A DNA stretch of 5,612 nt, taken from positions 1-5,612 of the forward strand of contig JAQTNZ010000205.1 in NCBI GenBank assembly GCA_028713595.1, given 5' to 3'. This document shows positions 4,864-5,612 of this stretch, in pieces. Position 1 is the first letter of the stretch. Each line of letters begins with the position of its first letter. A program made the translations under genes and the position numbers. Below the pieces are notes generated by a model. That model searched no databases and had not been told where the DNA came from. It saw nothing but the letters and a program-made list of their open reading frames with translations. This DNA comes from Methylovulum sp. Lineage in GTDB: Bacteria; Pseudomonadota; Gammaproteobacteria; Methylococcales; Methylomonadaceae.

Positions 4864-5612
4864 ACCATGTGGTGGCTAAACCGTTGATCTTGCCGACCAA
4901 GGCAGTCCCCTGATTGCCCGTGACGTAATCGTTAGCATCCGGTTGCTTGTCGGTGTCGATATGTTTTAGGGTGCGGTTAAGTTGGCTACAAGCGGCATCC
5001 GGCAAATTTTGGGCTTTATAGTGTCCGGCAACCAACAGCTGGTTGCGCAAGGCCGTGCTATGTTGGCGACCCTTGCCGGTTCCGCTTAAGCCACCCTTGA
5101 GCAGATTGTCATCAAAAAAGTGCACCACGCTGATGACGGTGTCAGGGATGCTGGTCAGGCGCTCAAACGCGCCAATATCACAGCCGCCGCCTGTCGGTTG
5201 CGGGCGGCTGACACCGCGTTGGTCTTGGGCGGCACACAGCGGTTTGTTGGCGGTATCACGCGCCGGGCTGTTGGCTTGCAGCGCGTGGGTGGCGGTTTCG
5301 CCACCGTTGTCCAACAGCGGGGCCAATTTCGGATCACCCATCATATCTGCACCGCAACTGCCATCTTCAAGCAAGTTAATGCCTTGTACCGTGGTGATCC
5401 CCGCATTTTTGTTGACACAGTCGCCACCACTCTGGCTATTGGCTATCAGGGTATTGGTCAAGGTCAGGTTACGGAGGTTGAAAATCCCCCCGCCTTTAGC
5501 GGTTGCCGAGCGGTTGTTGGCTAAGGTGCTGTGGGTCAGGCTCAAATCGCCGTTGTTGACGATACCGCCACCGCTGTTGGCGGCTTGGTTGCCGGATACG
5601 GTGCTGTTGATT
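4850..5612 (-). CDS. Choice-of-anchor Q / beta-helix surface protein, N-terminal part off the window
   Basis: The last 253 residues of a larger protein are visible; the frame is open to the right edge, so no start is present. Residues 1-60 show repeats of a parallel beta-helix: GGGIVNNG and GGGIFNLR, rich in Asn, Ser and Gly, with recurring TL-type steps (LTLTNTLIANS). Then comes the choice-of-anchor Q signature: DNGGETATHAL (101-111), NSPARD (114-119), DQRGVSRP (130-137) and CDIGAFE (144-150). The remaining 103 residues are helical-looking, with HFFDDN, LRNQLLVAGHY and a late cysteine, and resemble a FIMAH-like domain; that match is my inference. Such proteins are exported, often large, and attached to or shed from the cell surface. 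The anchor or signal peptide is not visible. Paired cysteines at several points suit an extracytoplasmic protein. Confidence 0.85.
   Translation of the reverse strand, partial: INSTVSGNQAANSGGGIVNNGDLSLTHSTLANNRSATAKGGGIFNLRNLTLTNTLIANSQSGGDCVNKNAGITTVQGINLLEDGSCGADMMGDPKLAPLLDNGGETATHALQANSPARDTANKPLCAAQDQRGVSRPQPTGGGCDIGAFERLTSIPDTVISVVHFFDDNLLKGGLSGTGKGRQHSTALRNQLLVAGHYKAQNLPDAACSQLNRTLKHIDTDKQPDANDYVTGNQGTALVGKINGLATTWSCPS

Noticed and set aside
5120..5524. 134-residue plus-strand open frame opposite the surface-protein gene
   Set aside because: It is a shadow of the repetitive Gly/Asn-rich minus-strand coding sequence, which has clear anchor-Q motifs.

Overview
The window reads as chromosomal DNA of a gammaproteobacterium. 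The landmark is smpB followed by the ratA-rnfH pair, a conserved gammaproteobacterial neighbourhood. The moderate GC content, the HopJ-family protein and the choice-of-anchor Q surface protein would suit a methanotroph of the Methylococcales, but that placement is inference from general impression and no marker gene proves it.

Layout from left to right. A TerD-family gene on the minus strand runs off the left edge (1-369). Next comes a long gene-poor stretch (370-845). It holds a GC-richer block of about 200 bp (about 381-588) bounded by a perfect 10-bp inverted repeat, with internal palindromes and a hairpin ending in a T run. A good sigma70-type promoter then leads through a leader with two hairpins to a 69-residue single-pass membrane protein (846-1055) with its own strong terminator. 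A minus-strand operon follows, transcribed as smpB (2149-2634), an isochorismatase-family hydrolase (1582-2142) and a HopJ-family gene (1219-1578), with gaps of only 6 and 3 nt. Divergent from smpB is a plus-strand set: an 11-helix neurotransmitter:sodium symporter (2772-4130), ratA (4133-4564) and rnfH (4557-4835), joined by a 2-nt gap and an 8-nt overlap. Convergent to rnfH, a beta-helix, choice-of-anchor Q surface protein with a FIMAH-like tail enters from the right edge (4850-5612).

How the genes fit together: smpB serves tmRNA-mediated ribosome rescue, and RatA and RnfH are its usual neighbours. Here a sodium-coupled amino acid-type transporter is wedged between them and is probably co-transcribed with ratA-rnfH. 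The hydrolase and HopJ genes appear to be translationally coupled passengers behind smpB.

I see no CRISPR array, tRNA, rRNA, transposase, toxin-antitoxin pair or obvious defence system. The least explained parts are the 381-588 block and the small membrane protein with its structured leader. Most of the rest belongs to known families.
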